From an uncultured Lachnospiraceae bacterium (GTDB taxonomy: Bacteria; Bacillota; Clostridia; Lachnospirales; Lachnospiraceae): 64,000 nucleotides of DNA. A model generated the notes under the pieces. The model saw only the letters and a program-made list of their open reading frames with translations, was not told the DNA's origin and did no database searches. The position numbers and the translations under genes were made by a program. The stretch covers positions 53,145 to 117,144 of the forward strand of contig CAMOIJ010000004.1 of NCBI GenBank assembly GCA_946615865.1, written 5' to 3'. This document shows, piece by piece, positions 45,824 to 54,763 of the stretch. Numbering within the stretch: position 1 is the first letter of the stretch; every line of letters begins with the position of its first letter.

Positions 45824-46615
45824 TTATCTGCGCCCCTTAAAGATCGTTCCGGCCGGCTCTCCTTCAACGACCTTGTAGAGGATCGCCGGATCCTTTCCGT
45901 TGGTCACCACTGTGTCGATCCCCTGCGCTGTAGCAAGATCGGCAGCCTGAAGCTTAGTGCGCATTCCGCCGGTCCCCCTTCGTGAACCGGCTCCGCCCGC
46001 CAGCTTGTAAACAGAGTCGTCGATCCTGTCGATCTGACGGATCAGCTGGGCGTCTTTGTAAAGCCTGGGATCCTTGTCAAAAAATCCGTCGATATCGGAG
46101 AGAATGACCAGCTTATCCGCCTGGCACAGAACTGCTACAACCGCTGAGAGGACATCGTTATCACTAAAGAGTCTCTCCTCCGATTCGATCTCCGTGTAGC
46201 TGACGGAGTCGTTCTCGTTGACGATCGGGATCACGCCCGATTCAAGGAGCGCGGAAAAAGTATTGCTGAGGTTCTCCTTCTTCTCCTCCTGCGCGATATC
46301 CTCGGCATTGAGAAGGATCTGCGCAACCGTTTTATCGTAGTAGCCGAAGAATTTGTCGTAAAGGAACATATTCGCGCACTGTCCGACAGCGGCCGCCGCC
46401 TGTTTCATACGCATTGTGGTCGGCTTCTCTTTCATGTGCATCTTGTTGGCGCCCACCGCAATAGCCCCTGAGGAGACGAGAATGACTTCGTGCCCCATAT
46501 TCTGGATATCCGAAAGGACCATGGCAAGTTTTTCCATTGTCCGGAGATTGCTGTTTCCAAGTTCATTTGTCAGAGTCGATGTTCCGACCTTAATCACAAT
46601 TCTGTCTCTTTTCAC
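45824..46615 (-). CDS. proB: Glutamate 5-kinase (single-domain)
   Basis: First step of proline synthesis, ATP + glutamate. The amino-acid-kinase fold is complete: VIKVGTSTLT, VSSGAIAVGAN, IVNENDSVSY, FSDNDVLSA, LSDIDGFFDKDP and GTGGMRTKL. 263 residues, so the C-terminal PUA domain of the Escherichia coli enzyme is absent; short forms are common in Firmicutes. Start is GTG 46615 with AAAGGA six bases upstream. proA is not in the window. It follows the L,D-transpeptidase gene by 34 bases. Confidence 0.93.
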   Translation of the reverse strand: MKRDRIVIKVGTSTLTNELGNSNLRTMEKLAMVLSDIQNMGHEVILVSSGAIAVGANKMHMKEKPTTMRMKQAAAAVGQCANMFLYDKFFGYYDKTVAQILLNAEDIAQEEKKENLSNTFSALLESGVIPIVNENDSVSYTEIESEERLFSDNDVLSAVVAVLCQADKLVILSDIDGFFDKDPRLYKDAQLIRQIDRIDDSVYKLAGGAGSRRGTGGMRTKLQAADLATAQGIDTVVTNGKDPAILYKVVEGEPAGTIFKGRR

Positions 46616-46649
46616 GATTGATCCTTTCGCAACCTGGTTTATGTGCCGT

Positions 46650-48143
46650 TTAGTAAAAAATAATGATCGCTGTTCCGGTGTCGACCGCCTCGTAAATATC
46701 CCTCGCGGCGCTGAGGGGGATGTTCACACAGCCGTGTGATCCGTTTCCTCTGTAAATGTTCCCGCCGAAGGAGTATCTCCAGGTCGCGTCGTGAAGACCC
46801 TGTCCCTCATAGAACGGCATCCAGTAATTGACTTTCGTCTCATATTCGTCCTCGCCGTTGCCGCCGGTCAGCACGGAAGGGCTCTCCTTGTAGGCAAGGG
46901 GAAAACAGCCGGTCTGAGTGCCGTGGTCCTTGGTCACGTCTCCGGAAACACAGTTGCACTCTGTGTAAACTTCCCCGTCCTTATAGAACCAGACGTGCTG
47001 CGCGGAGAGGTCAACTTCGATGTAAGTTCCGTCAAGATCATCGACTCCGTTTCTTGCCAGATAATAGGGGTTGCCCCAGGCGTTCTTCTCCAGATATACG
47101 GGCTCTCTTGTCACATGGCTTCTGGATTCGATATCCTCCCTGATCTGCTCTGCCTCGTCCTCTTGAAGGATCGTATATCCGTAATCATTGCGGGCGGCCT
47201 TGATCGTGATCTCACCTCTGAGCGTAGATTCAAATTTTCTTTCTATATAGCGCGTGTCATATTTTGCCGCGAGTTTCTCTACAAAATCCTCGATCTTTTC
47301 GTCGCTCAGTTCCGCTTTCCCGTCCTTGATCTCCATGAACTGTTCACTGATGTCCATGAGGTCATATACTTCCTGTTCCTCTCCGAACGTGTATGTGAGA
47401 CCTGCCCCCGCGTATTCATTTACGGCGTCCCTCTTCCCGATCAGTCCCGTGTCGTCTCTGTAGATCTGCGGTTTGGCGCAAAGCTCCCATGGGAATTCGA
47501 AACTCTCATGGAGGTCTTCATCAGAGTCCAGTGTCTGTCTGATGCATTCCCTGACAAAATCCTGAAGTTCCTTGTCCGGGATCTCATTGCCCTGGATCTC
47601 ATCCTTTATCGCAAGCGCGTCAGTCTGGCTGTCATAGTACAGGCAGGCGTCTTCAGAGGGGTACCGCGCCACCTCCAGGGCGTCCGCTCTCACCTGCTTT
47701 TCGAAAACTTCCGTGTTTTCCTGCGGCCGCGCGTCTATCTTGCATTCATACCTGTCAAATATACTGCGGAGCACATTCGAGCTGCTCTTCTGCTGATCAA
47801 ATACGGTCTGCAGTTCGCTTTGCAGTTTCTCACTGTCGATCTCATATCCGTAGAAGGCGAGATTTCCGCGAAGATCCTCGTTTTCTTTTTCTGTGATAAC
47901 GATCTCGGAGTCCGCATACTTGTCCTCTATAAGATTCTGCGCCGCCTGGACAGACATTCCATAGACATCTTCGCCATCCACGACCGTTCCCTTGAGAAAA
48001 CCGCCGTTATTGCTCTCACAGTAAAACCTGTATCCGTAATAAGTACCCATTCCCAGGATGGCAGAGACTCCGTACATCGCCGCAAGCCTGAGCAGAATGT
48101 TCTTTTTCGCCGAACTTCTGCCTCTTCGTCCCGCATCTATCAT
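46650..48143 (-). CDS. Membrane-anchored L,D-transpeptidase (YkuD) with N-terminal PG-binding-type region
   Basis: 497 residues. An N-terminal signal anchor (ILLRLAAMYGVSAILGMGTYYGY) places it outside the membrane. About 50-330 is a large extracellular part similar to the PG_binding_4 repeats found in Clostridial enzymes (VYGMSVQAAQNLIEDKYADS). The catalytic YkuD domain near the end has YIEVDLSAQHVWFYKDGEV and the active-site motif GNGSHGCVNIPLS with Cys472. Expected to make 3-3 cross-links or attach proteins to peptidoglycan. Strong AAAGGAGG site. Upstream of proB and divergent from glnN. Confidence 0.93.
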   Translation of the reverse strand: MIDAGRRGRSSAKKNILLRLAAMYGVSAILGMGTYYGYRFYCESNNGGFLKGTVVDGEDVYGMSVQAAQNLIEDKYADSEIVITEKENEDLRGNLAFYGYEIDSEKLQSELQTVFDQQKSSSNVLRSIFDRYECKIDARPQENTEVFEKQVRADALEVARYPSEDACLYYDSQTDALAIKDEIQGNEIPDKELQDFVRECIRQTLDSDEDLHESFEFPWELCAKPQIYRDDTGLIGKRDAVNEYAGAGLTYTFGEEQEVYDLMDISEQFMEIKDGKAELSDEKIEDFVEKLAAKYDTRYIERKFESTLRGEITIKAARNDYGYTILQEDEAEQIREDIESRSHVTREPVYLEKNAWGNPYYLARNGVDDLDGTYIEVDLSAQHVWFYKDGEVYTECNCVSGDVTKDHGTQTGCFPLAYKESPSVLTGGNGEDEYETKVNYWMPFYEGQGLHDATWRYSFGGNIYRGNGSHGCVNIPLSAARDIYEAVDTGTAIIIFY

Positions 48144-48252
48144 ACTTCGTGCCTCCTTTATGTAAATCGAGACTTATATTATCACGATTCCATTACCGCG
48201 TAAATTGTGTTTTTTTTCGCAAACCGCCGATTTCATGAAATATCTTCGCGTA

Positions 48253-48281
48253 TTTATGATAATATGTAACTGTTTTATAAT
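48253..48281 (+). promoter_or_regulatory. Possible glnN promoter
   Basis: A perfect -10 TATAAT at 48276-48281 with a poor -35 (TTTATG, 48253-48258, spacing 17), 56 bases before the glnN start. Confidence 0.35.
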
Positions 48282-48337
48282 TCGATCAGTATTTGTCTTC
48301 TAAAGAAGGTTCAAACAGGAATTGGAGGAAAATATAT

Positions 48338-50431
48338 ATGAGCAATGAATCAGGGAAATTTCCGGAGCTCTTCGGCAGCATGGTGTTCAACGAGGATACC
48401 ATGAAGGAGCGCCTTTCCCCCAGCTGCTACAAACAGTGGAAGAAAAGCGTCAGCGACGGAACTCCCCTCGATATATCGACAGCAAATGAAATAGCGGAAG
48501 CCATGAAGCAGTGGGCCGTTGAAAAGGGAGCCACTCACTATACGCACTGGTTCCAGCCCATGACAGGCGTGACAGCGGAGAAGCACGACAGTTTCATCTC
48601 TCCCGAGGATAAAGGCAGGATCGTACTGGAGTTTTCCGGCAAAGAGCTGGTACGGGGCGAGCCCGACGCGTCTTCCTTCCCCTCCGGCGGTCTGCGCGCC
48701 ACCTTCGAGGCCAGAGGATACACGGCCTGGGATCCCACTTCCTTTGCGTTTATCAAGGAAAAGTCCCTGTGCATCCCGACGATCTTCTGCTCCTACTCAG
48801 GCCACGCGCTGGATAAGAAGACCCCTCTTCTTCGCTCCATGGACGCTGTGAGCAAACAGGCCGTCCGCATTCTGCGGCTCTTCGGCGATACGACTACAAC
48901 GAGAGTCATCGCCCAGGTAGGCGCCGAGCAGGAGTACTTCCTGCTTGACAAGAAGCTGTACAATCAGCGCGAAGATCTGATCATGACCGGCAGGACGCTT
49001 TTTGGCGCCAAGCCTCCCAGGGGACAGGAACTGGAGGATCACTATTTTGGCGCGATCCGCCCCAGAGTCGCCTCATATATGCAGGATCTGGACAATGAGC
49101 TCTGGAAACTGGGCGTCCTCTCCAAGACCAAGCACAACGAGGTGGCGCCCTCCCAGCATGAAATGGCGCCCATTTACAGCGACGCCAACGCCGCCTGCGA
49201 TCAGAACCAGATCACTATGGAGATCATGAAGAAAGTCGCGGATCGTCACGGCCTGGTCTGCCTGCTGCACGAAAAGCCTTTCGCCGGCGTCAACGGCTCT
49301 GGCAAGCACGATAACTGGTCCCTGTCCACGGACACGGGGAAGAACCTCTTCAAACCGGGGTCTACTCCCCGCCAGAACGCGCAGTTCCTTCTGTTTTTGA
49401 CAGCCTTTATCAAGGGCGTCGATGAATATCAGGATATGCTGCGGGCCACCGTGGCGACTCCCGGCAACGACCACCGTCTCGGAGCGCAGGAAGCGCCGCC
49501 CGCCGTCGTTTCCATCTTCCTTGGTGCTGAGCTGAGCGCTGTTGTCAATTCCATCATCAATGACACAACTCTCAAAGGCCCCGGGAAGCGCACTCTGGAC
49601 ATCGGCGTCGACGTGATGCCGCCGATCCCCCAGGACAACACCGACAGGAACCGTACATCCCCCATGGCCTTTACCGGCAATAAGTTCGAATTCCGTATGC
49701 CCGGATCCTCGCTCTCTATCGCGGGTCCCAACATTGTTCTGAACACCGTCATGGCCCATGAACTGATGCTGTTTGCGGACGAGCTTGAAAAAGCGGTAGA
49801 TTTTGACGACTGCATAGCTCATCTGATCCGCCGCGAGCTGACAGCGCATCGCAGGATCATTTTCGACGGCAACGGTTACGACGAAGGATGGCTCGCGGAG
49901 GCAAGACTGCGCGGACTCTCCAACTTCTCCACTGCCGTGGATGCTCTTCCCGCCTATATCGCCGAGAAGAATGTCCGCCTCTTTACGGATCACTCCATCT
50001 ACACGAGGGAGGAAGTCGACGCGCGCTACAATATCCATGTGGAAAATTACAATGCGACCATCGAGATCGAGGCCCGCACTATGATCGACATGATCCGCAA
50101 GGATATCCTTCCGGCCGTGTCTGAATACGGCGCGGACCTGTGCAAAGGTTTGACGGAGCGCCGGGAACTGGGTCTTCCTTTTAAATATGAAGAAAACAAT
50201 GCCCGCAACAACTGCATGCTGTCCGACTGCCTGCATGACGCCTGCCTGAAGCTGGAGAAAGATCTCCGCAGTGTTCCCGCAGAGTCCGTAGAGGCGATGC
50301 ACTACTGTCACGATGTTCTCGTGCCCGACATGAACGAGTGCAGAAGTTACGCGGACGAACTGGAGACCATCACAAAGAGAAGTGTATGGCCTTTCCCGAC
50401 TTATTCAGATCTGCTTTTCAGCGAGGGTTAA
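48338..50431 (+). CDS. glnN: Glutamine synthetase type III
   Basis: ATP-dependent ammonia assimilation into glutamine. 697 residues from ATG 48338, preceded by GGAGG at nine bases; type III enzymes are about 700 residues, against about 450 for type I. Signatures: YTHWFQPMTGVTAEKHDSF, EFSGKELVRGEPDASSFPSG, the metal/ATP region IGAEQEYFLLD-like QVGAEQEYFLLDKK, and the NGSGKHDNWSLST loop. Typical of Bacteroidetes, cyanobacteria and Clostridia. The stop is followed after one base by the cation efflux gene, so they share a transcript. Confidence 0.96.
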   Translation: MSNESGKFPELFGSMVFNEDTMKERLSPSCYKQWKKSVSDGTPLDISTANEIAEAMKQWAVEKGATHYTHWFQPMTGVTAEKHDSFISPEDKGRIVLEFSGKELVRGEPDASSFPSGGLRATFEARGYTAWDPTSFAFIKEKSLCIPTIFCSYSGHALDKKTPLLRSMDAVSKQAVRILRLFGDTTTTRVIAQVGAEQEYFLLDKKLYNQREDLIMTGRTLFGAKPPRGQELEDHYFGAIRPRVASYMQDLDNELWKLGVLSKTKHNEVAPSQHEMAPIYSDANAACDQNQITMEIMKKVADRHGLVCLLHEKPFAGVNGSGKHDNWSLSTDTGKNLFKPGSTPRQNAQFLLFLTAFIKGVDEYQDMLRATVATPGNDHRLGAQEAPPAVVSIFLGAELSAVVNSIINDTTLKGPGKRTLDIGVDVMPPIPQDNTDRNRTSPMAFTGNKFEFRMPGSSLSIAGPNIVLNTVMAHELMLFADELEKAVDFDDCIAHLIRRELTAHRRIIFDGNGYDEGWLAEARLRGLSNFSTAVDALPAYIAEKNVRLFTDHSIYTREEVDARYNIHVENYNATIEIEARTMIDMIRKDILPAVSEYGADLCKGLTERRELGLPFKYEENNARNNCMLSDCLHDACLKLEKDLRSVPAESVEAMHYCHDVLVPDMNECRSYADELETITKRSVWPFPTYSDLLFSEG

Positions 50432-50432
50432 A

Positions 50433-51593
50433 TTGATCACTTTACTATCCAGGTTATTCATTCCGGATCATGAAAAAACCGACCTTCCCGAGGTGAGGCG
50501 CCGCTATGGCGTCCTCTCGGGAACAGTCGGTATTTTTCTTAATCTGCTTCTTTTTGCAGGGAAACTTTTCGCGGGATTACTTGTCCGCTCTGTATCTATC
50601 ACCGCAGACGCCTTCAACAACCTTTCAGACGCGGCTTCAAGCGTGATCACTCTGATCGGTTTTAAACTCGCGGGGAAAAGAGCTGACCGCAATCACCCTT
50701 TTGGCCACGGCAGGGTCGAGTACATTACAGGACTTCTGATCAGCATCTCCATTATCCTGGTAGGCGCAGACCTTGCCAAGAGTTCACTTAACAGGATCCT
50801 CTACCCTGTACAGACCGTGCATTCCGGTGCGGCGGCTGCTATACTGCTTGTTTCTATTGCCGTCAAGTTCTACATGTTTTTCTACAACCGCAGTCTTGCG
50901 GAACAGATCGACAGCGTAGCACTGCGCTCCACAGCCATGGATTCCATCAGCGACTGTGCGGCCACCTTCGCTGTCCTTTTATGTCAGCTCCTGTCAGCGA
51001 AATTCGGACTTCATCTGGACGGGTGGTGCGGACTTGCTGTCTCGCTCTTCATCCTTCACGCAGGGATCCGCTCCGCGTTTGACACCGTAACGCCCCTTCT
51101 CGGAACGGCCCCCGACCCGACGCTCAGCGCCAGGATCGAAGAGATGGTCCTTCACACGGAAGGGATTCTTGATATGCACGACCTTATGATCCACGATTAC
51201 GGTCCCGGGCACCAGGTCGTCTCCCTACACGCCGAAATACCCTCTGACTTTACTCTGGTGCATGCCCACGAGATCATCGACCGTCTTGAGACAAGACTCG
51301 ACCGGGAGCTCGGCGTCATGAGCGTCATTCACATGGATCCCGTGGATTCCAAAGATCACCAGGCTCATCTTTTGAGGAGCAGAGTGCTCAAAAAGCTCAA
51401 GTCCATGGATCCCGAGGCGGGACTCCACGATTTCCGCATCCTTCGTGGAGATGATATACCTGCGGTGTCCTTCGACGCGCAGTTTCCTTTTTCCTATAAA
51501 GAAACCGACGATAATATCCTTCTTGACCTGACTGACTATATCGGCCGCGAACTGCCCGGTTATCAGGCTGTCATACGCGTAGACCGTGTCTGA
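50433..51593 (+). CDS. Cation diffusion facilitator, probable Mn/Fe-type
   Basis: 386 residues from TTG 50433 (GAGGG five bases upstream, inside the glnN stop region). Six TM helices and a C-terminal cytoplasmic cation-efflux domain (about 210-300) with HAHEIIDRLE, plus an extra ~70-residue tail. Metal-site motifs are D-x-x-x-D in both TM2 (ADAFNNLSDAASS) and TM5 (TAMDSISDCAAT); zinc transporters normally have H-x-x-x-D, so Mn2+ or Fe2+ export is the better guess. NHPFGHGRVEY between TM2 and TM3 is a family mark. Confidence 0.9.
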   Translation: MITLLSRLFIPDHEKTDLPEVRRRYGVLSGTVGIFLNLLLFAGKLFAGLLVRSVSITADAFNNLSDAASSVITLIGFKLAGKRADRNHPFGHGRVEYITGLLISISIILVGADLAKSSLNRILYPVQTVHSGAAAAILLVSIAVKFYMFFYNRSLAEQIDSVALRSTAMDSISDCAATFAVLLCQLLSAKFGLHLDGWCGLAVSLFILHAGIRSAFDTVTPLLGTAPDPTLSARIEEMVLHTEGILDMHDLMIHDYGPGHQVVSLHAEIPSDFTLVHAHEIIDRLETRLDRELGVMSVIHMDPVDSKDHQAHLLRSRVLKKLKSMDPEAGLHDFRILRGDDIPAVSFDAQFPFSYKETDDNILLDLTDYIGRELPGYQAVIRVDRV

Positions 51594-51620
51594 TCACGCC
51601 GCTTGTCAAAACAGTGCAGG

Positions 51621-52298
51621 TCAGCGGTGCGGATTGAGCAGCTTCTCCGTCATGACAAGGAGTCCCGTACCCTCTCCGATCGAATAATATGCGCCTTTAC
51701 TGCCGCTTTGCGGCAGAGTTTCATTGCTGCAGCCAACCGGATAGTCATTCGGGACTGCGGCATTTTCTATTTCGTATTTCATTCCCTTGATCGTCACATC
51801 GCTCAGGCTCCTGTCAAGCGCGAATAGAGATACTGTTCCCTCGAAATCCTCCGGGATCTTAAATATACCGGGGCCTGCCACCGTCACCCGGGTATCGCCA
51901 TCCAGAATAAAAGCCCGCCCTCCGTTTCGCAGGATCCAGACCATTGTCTGGATATTCGCTATCGTGTGGTCCAGTCTTCCTCCCATCGCGCCGTACATCA
52001 GGAATTCCTTATAGCCTCTTTGTATTCCGAGCCTTGCCGCGGCCATCGTGTCCGTGTCGTCCTTGACCACCGGGAGCTGCAGGAAATGCTCTTCACCCAT
52101 CCCGCGATATTTTGCCACGATATCCGCGAAATCCTCCCCGAGTGAGTCGAAATCTCCCATCAGGAAATCAGGTTCGATCCCGCATTCCATTAAGTATCTT
52201 AGTCCGCCGTCTACCGCGATCACAAAATCCTGCGGCTTTCTGTCGATATTCATGGGATGAAACTCTCCGGAGCACATCATGATGCATCTTCCATTCAT
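51621..52298 (-). CDS. Thiamine pyrophosphokinase
   Basis: Makes thiamine diphosphate from thiamine and ATP. 225 residues with all family motifs: AVDGGLRYL, DFLMGDFDS, VVKDDTDTMAAARLG, GAMGGRLDHTIANI, and a C-terminal thiamin-binding beta domain (SLSDVTIKGMKYEIE ... SNE). Convergent with the cation efflux gene (27 bases between stops). No thiamine (THI-box) riboswitch is seen upstream. The second element of the common tpk-rsgA-rpe arrangement is not here. Confidence 0.93.
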   Translation of the reverse strand: MNGRCIMMCSGEFHPMNIDRKPQDFVIAVDGGLRYLMECGIEPDFLMGDFDSLGEDFADIVAKYRGMGEEHFLQLPVVKDDTDTMAAARLGIQRGYKEFLMYGAMGGRLDHTIANIQTMVWILRNGGRAFILDGDTRVTVAGPGIFKIPEDFEGTVSLFALDRSLSDVTIKGMKYEIENAAVPNDYPVGCSNETLPQSGSKGAYYSIGEGTGLLVMTEKLLNPHR

Positions 52299-52337
52299 AG
52301 CTTTGTTCCTGCCTTTCTGCTGTGAAGATACAAGACA

Positions 52338-52372
52338 GCCCTGTCGGGACCTCTTCCCGGCAGGGCTTTTTT
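52338..52372 (+). terminator. Terminator-like hairpin between pgsA and thiamine pyrophosphokinase genes
   Basis: A 12-bp stem with one wobble pair (52338-52349 with 52355-52366) followed on the plus strand by TTTTTT. On the minus strand, where both neighbours lie, an A-tract precedes and no T-tract follows, and the wobble becomes a mismatch. It may still help end the pgsA transcript, but the sequence favours the plus strand. Confidence 0.6.
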
Positions 52373-52412
52373 CTGCTTATTTATTCTTGACGAATCAGCG
52401 GTGCTGTTCTCC

Positions 52413-52949
52413 TTACATGTCTCCCGCAAGTACCTGTTTATTGGCCATAATATAAGTCCAAAGCGAGATCAGCGTGAGCGCCAGCGCGATCCACATCACA
52501 ATGTTTGTGAGCAGCTGCAGCTGAGGGATATTCATGATCATCAGAATGATCATGGCCATCTGGAAATTCGTCTTAAACTTTCCCCAGTAGTTGGCTGCGA
52601 TAACAACGCCGTTTTCGGCTGCAACCAGACGGAATCCGCTGATGATGAATTCTCTGGCGACAATGATCACGACGATCCAGGAAGGAATCCTTCCCAGTTC
52701 GATCAGGACGATCATGCCGGAGATCGTCAGGATCTTGTCCGCCAGGGGATCCATAAACTTTCCGAAATTCGTGATCAGATTATATTTCCTGGCGATGTAG
52801 CCGTCCGCGAAATCCGTAAGAGACGCAACGACGAACAGTACCAGAGCAACCCACTTGAGTGGTTCATTGGTCTGTGACATCAGCAGGGTCGCGACAAAGA
52901 AAGGCACCAGTACCATACGCAAAACCGTAAGTTTATTCGGCAGATTCAT
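52413..52949 (-). CDS. pgsA: CDP-diacylglycerol-glycerol-3-phosphate 3-phosphatidyltransferase
   Basis: Committed step of phosphatidylglycerol synthesis at the membrane. 178 residues, about five TM helices. The CDP-alcohol phosphotransferase motif D-G-x2-A-R-x8-G-x3-D-x3-D is complete in DFADGYIARKYNLITNFGKF followed by MDPLADK. AGGAGG before ATG 52949. The first 17 bases overlap the end of rimO. Confidence 0.95.
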   Translation of the reverse strand: MNLPNKLTVLRMVLVPFFVATLLMSQTNEPLKWVALVLFVVASLTDFADGYIARKYNLITNFGKFMDPLADKILTISGMIVLIELGRIPSWIVVIIVAREFIISGFRLVAAENGVVIAANYWGKFKTNFQMAMIILMIMNIPQLQLLTNIVMWIALALTLISLWTYIMANKQVLAGDM

Positions 52950-54288
52950 AGTACAATCCTCCTATAAGGTCATATTCTCTGGATCCTGTGATCTTAACCT
53001 TCACAAGATCACCTGTCATTAGTTCTCTCTGCGTTTCAATAAACAAAGCGCCGTCTATGCCGGGCGCATCTTTATATGTTCTCGCCAGATACACATGTTC
53101 TCCCACGAGCTGCCCTTCCACCAAAGCGTCTACGACACGGCCTTCCATTTCCTGAGCAGCTTCAAAGGCGATCTCCTGCTGAAGCAGCATGAGTTCTTTC
53201 TGCCTCTTCTTCTTGACGCGTGCCGGGATCTGGGGCGACATCTTAGCCGCCGGCGTTCCGTCTTCCTTCGAGTAAGTAAACACGCCAAGACGGTCGAACC
53301 GCATTTCCCTGACAAAATCCAGAAGCGCTCTGTGGTCCTCCTCCTTCTCGCCGGGGAATCCGGTGATCAGAGTCGTGCGCAGACAGATGTCAGGCATCAT
53401 TTCCCTGAGCATCGCGATCTTCTCAGTCAATTCCTGTCTGTCAGTGTGCCTTCCCATTCTCCTGAGAATTTCATCAGAAGCATGCTGGATCGGCATGTCG
53501 ATATAATGCAGAACCTGAGGTATATCCCTTATGGCTTCAGCGATCTCTTCCGTGATCTCCTCGGGATAGCAGTACATCAGGCGGATCCATTCGATCCCCG
53601 GAATATCAGCCAGTTTCCTGAGGAGTTCAGGCAGCGCCTTGTGTCCGTACAGGTCAGTGCCGTAAAGCGTCGTCTCCTGCGCCACCAGGATCAGTTCCCT
53701 GATTCCCTTTAAAGCCAGAAGCCTCGCCTGATCAAGAAGCTGTTCCATCGGAACACTTCTGTAGCGCCCCCGGATCGAAGGAATGACGCAGTAGGTGCAG
53801 CGCTTGTCGCACCCCTCGGCGATCTTGAGGTAGCTGTAATAACCACCTGTGGTTACAACGCGCTCCGCCGTCGTTCCTGTCCGTTTGTCCTCGCTGTCTA
53901 CCAGGAGATATCCGCCCGAACCCGCAGGTCCTCCTTTATGAAGGATCTCATCCAGGATCTCCGCGATCCTGCCCTCAGAAGTGGTCCCTATTACGGCATC
54001 CACTTCGGGGATTTCCCTGAGCACCTCATCTTTATAGCGCTGTGCCATACAGCCGGTCACGATCAGGGCCTTGAGCGCCCCTTCCGTTCTGCGCTCCGCC
54101 AGCGCGAGGATCTGTTCTATGCTCTCCTTCTGGGCGTCCATGATGAAACAGCAGGTGTTGACGATCGCAGCATCCGCCTCGTTCTCATCATCCGTAAACT
54201 GATAGCCTCTCTCTCTGAGAGCACCGAGCATTTCTTCGGAATCTACAAGGTTCTTATCACAGCCGAGTGATACAAAAAGGATCTTCAT
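52933..54288 (-). CDS. rimO: Ribosomal protein S12 methylthiotransferase RimO
   Basis: Radical SAM enzyme that methylthiolates Asp of ribosomal protein S12. 451 residues: N-terminal UPF0004 domain with C-D-K-N-L-V-D-S-E and two further Cys for the auxiliary cluster, radical SAM motif CDKRCTYCVIPSIRGRYRS (CxxxCxxC), then a TRAM domain. MKILFVSLGCDKNLVDSEEM is the RimO form; MiaB differs in length and in the first motif. The ATG overlaps rpoZ by 4 bases. Confidence 0.95.
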   Translation of the reverse strand: MKILFVSLGCDKNLVDSEEMLGALRERGYQFTDDENEADAAIVNTCCFIMDAQKESIEQILALAERRTEGALKALIVTGCMAQRYKDEVLREIPEVDAVIGTTSEGRIAEILDEILHKGGPAGSGGYLLVDSEDKRTGTTAERVVTTGGYYSYLKIAEGCDKRCTYCVIPSIRGRYRSVPMEQLLDQARLLALKGIRELILVAQETTLYGTDLYGHKALPELLRKLADIPGIEWIRLMYCYPEEITEEIAEAIRDIPQVLHYIDMPIQHASDEILRRMGRHTDRQELTEKIAMLREMMPDICLRTTLITGFPGEKEEDHRALLDFVREMRFDRLGVFTYSKEDGTPAAKMSPQIPARVKKKRQKELMLLQQEIAFEAAQEMEGRVVDALVEGQLVGEHVYLARTYKDAPGIDGALFIETQRELMTGDLVKVKITGSREYDLIGGLYYESAE

Positions 54289-54608
54289 TCGGCAGTTACA
54301 TCTCCTTCTAAATACTCTTCCTCATCGGTCTCTTCAAAGACAACATCTTCTTCCTCGTAAGTCTCCTCATCAGGCTCATTTTCCGCGAGAATGCGGATCT
54401 TGCCCTGATTGAGCTCTTCAACGGCGATAGAGAGCGGTTTTTCACCTTCTGCATTGTCGATCAGCGGCTCATCGCCGTCTACGATCTGTCTTGCTCTCTT
54501 GGCCGTTGCCATAACAATGGAATAGCGGCTGTTGATAACGGGAGTTTCTCCCTCCTCAACGCCCTTGTTGACGACCTGCATTAAATCCACATAAGAGGGA
54601 TGAATCAT
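54285..54608 (-). CDS. rpoZ: RNA polymerase omega subunit
   Basis: 107 residues from ATG 54608: MIHPSYVDLMQVVNKG, then RYSIVMATAKRARQIVDG and KPLSIAVEELNQGKI, the omega signature. An acidic C-tail (about 80-107, rich in Glu) is longer than in Bacillus but common in Clostridia. ATG 54608 is chosen because the 24 residues upstream do not match the family and the start motif does. Promoter at 54695-54724. Overlaps rimO. Confidence 0.9.
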   Translation of the reverse strand: MIHPSYVDLMQVVNKGVEEGETPVINSRYSIVMATAKRARQIVDGDEPLIDNAEGEKPLSIAVEELNQGKIRILAENEPDEETYEEEDVVFEETDEEEYLEGDVTAE

Positions 54609-54694
54609 GTTTGTACCTGTTCCTTTCTTAATATACGCTCCGATATCAGCGCATCCACATAAAGCGCTGATCGTCTCCAATTCTCCAAATTGTT

Positions 54695-54724
54695 ACTATA
54701 TCACAGATTTTATTCTTTTGTACA
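54695..54724 (-). promoter_or_regulatory. Probable promoter of rpoZ-rimO-pgsA
   Basis: Minus strand: TGTACA (54719-54724), 18 bases, TATAGT (54695-54700). An 8-bp hairpin (54645-54671, ATCAGCGC / GCGCTGAT) follows in the leader. This places a new transcript start behind gmk. Confidence 0.5.
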
Positions 54725-54763
54725 GTCACTTTGGAGTTAATTGCCTTCCTTATTTGTACCGTT

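Noticed and set aside
54645..54671. Hairpin in the rpoZ leader as a terminator of gmk
   Set aside because: Only 8 bp, 11-base loop and no T-tract; more likely a leader structure or chance.
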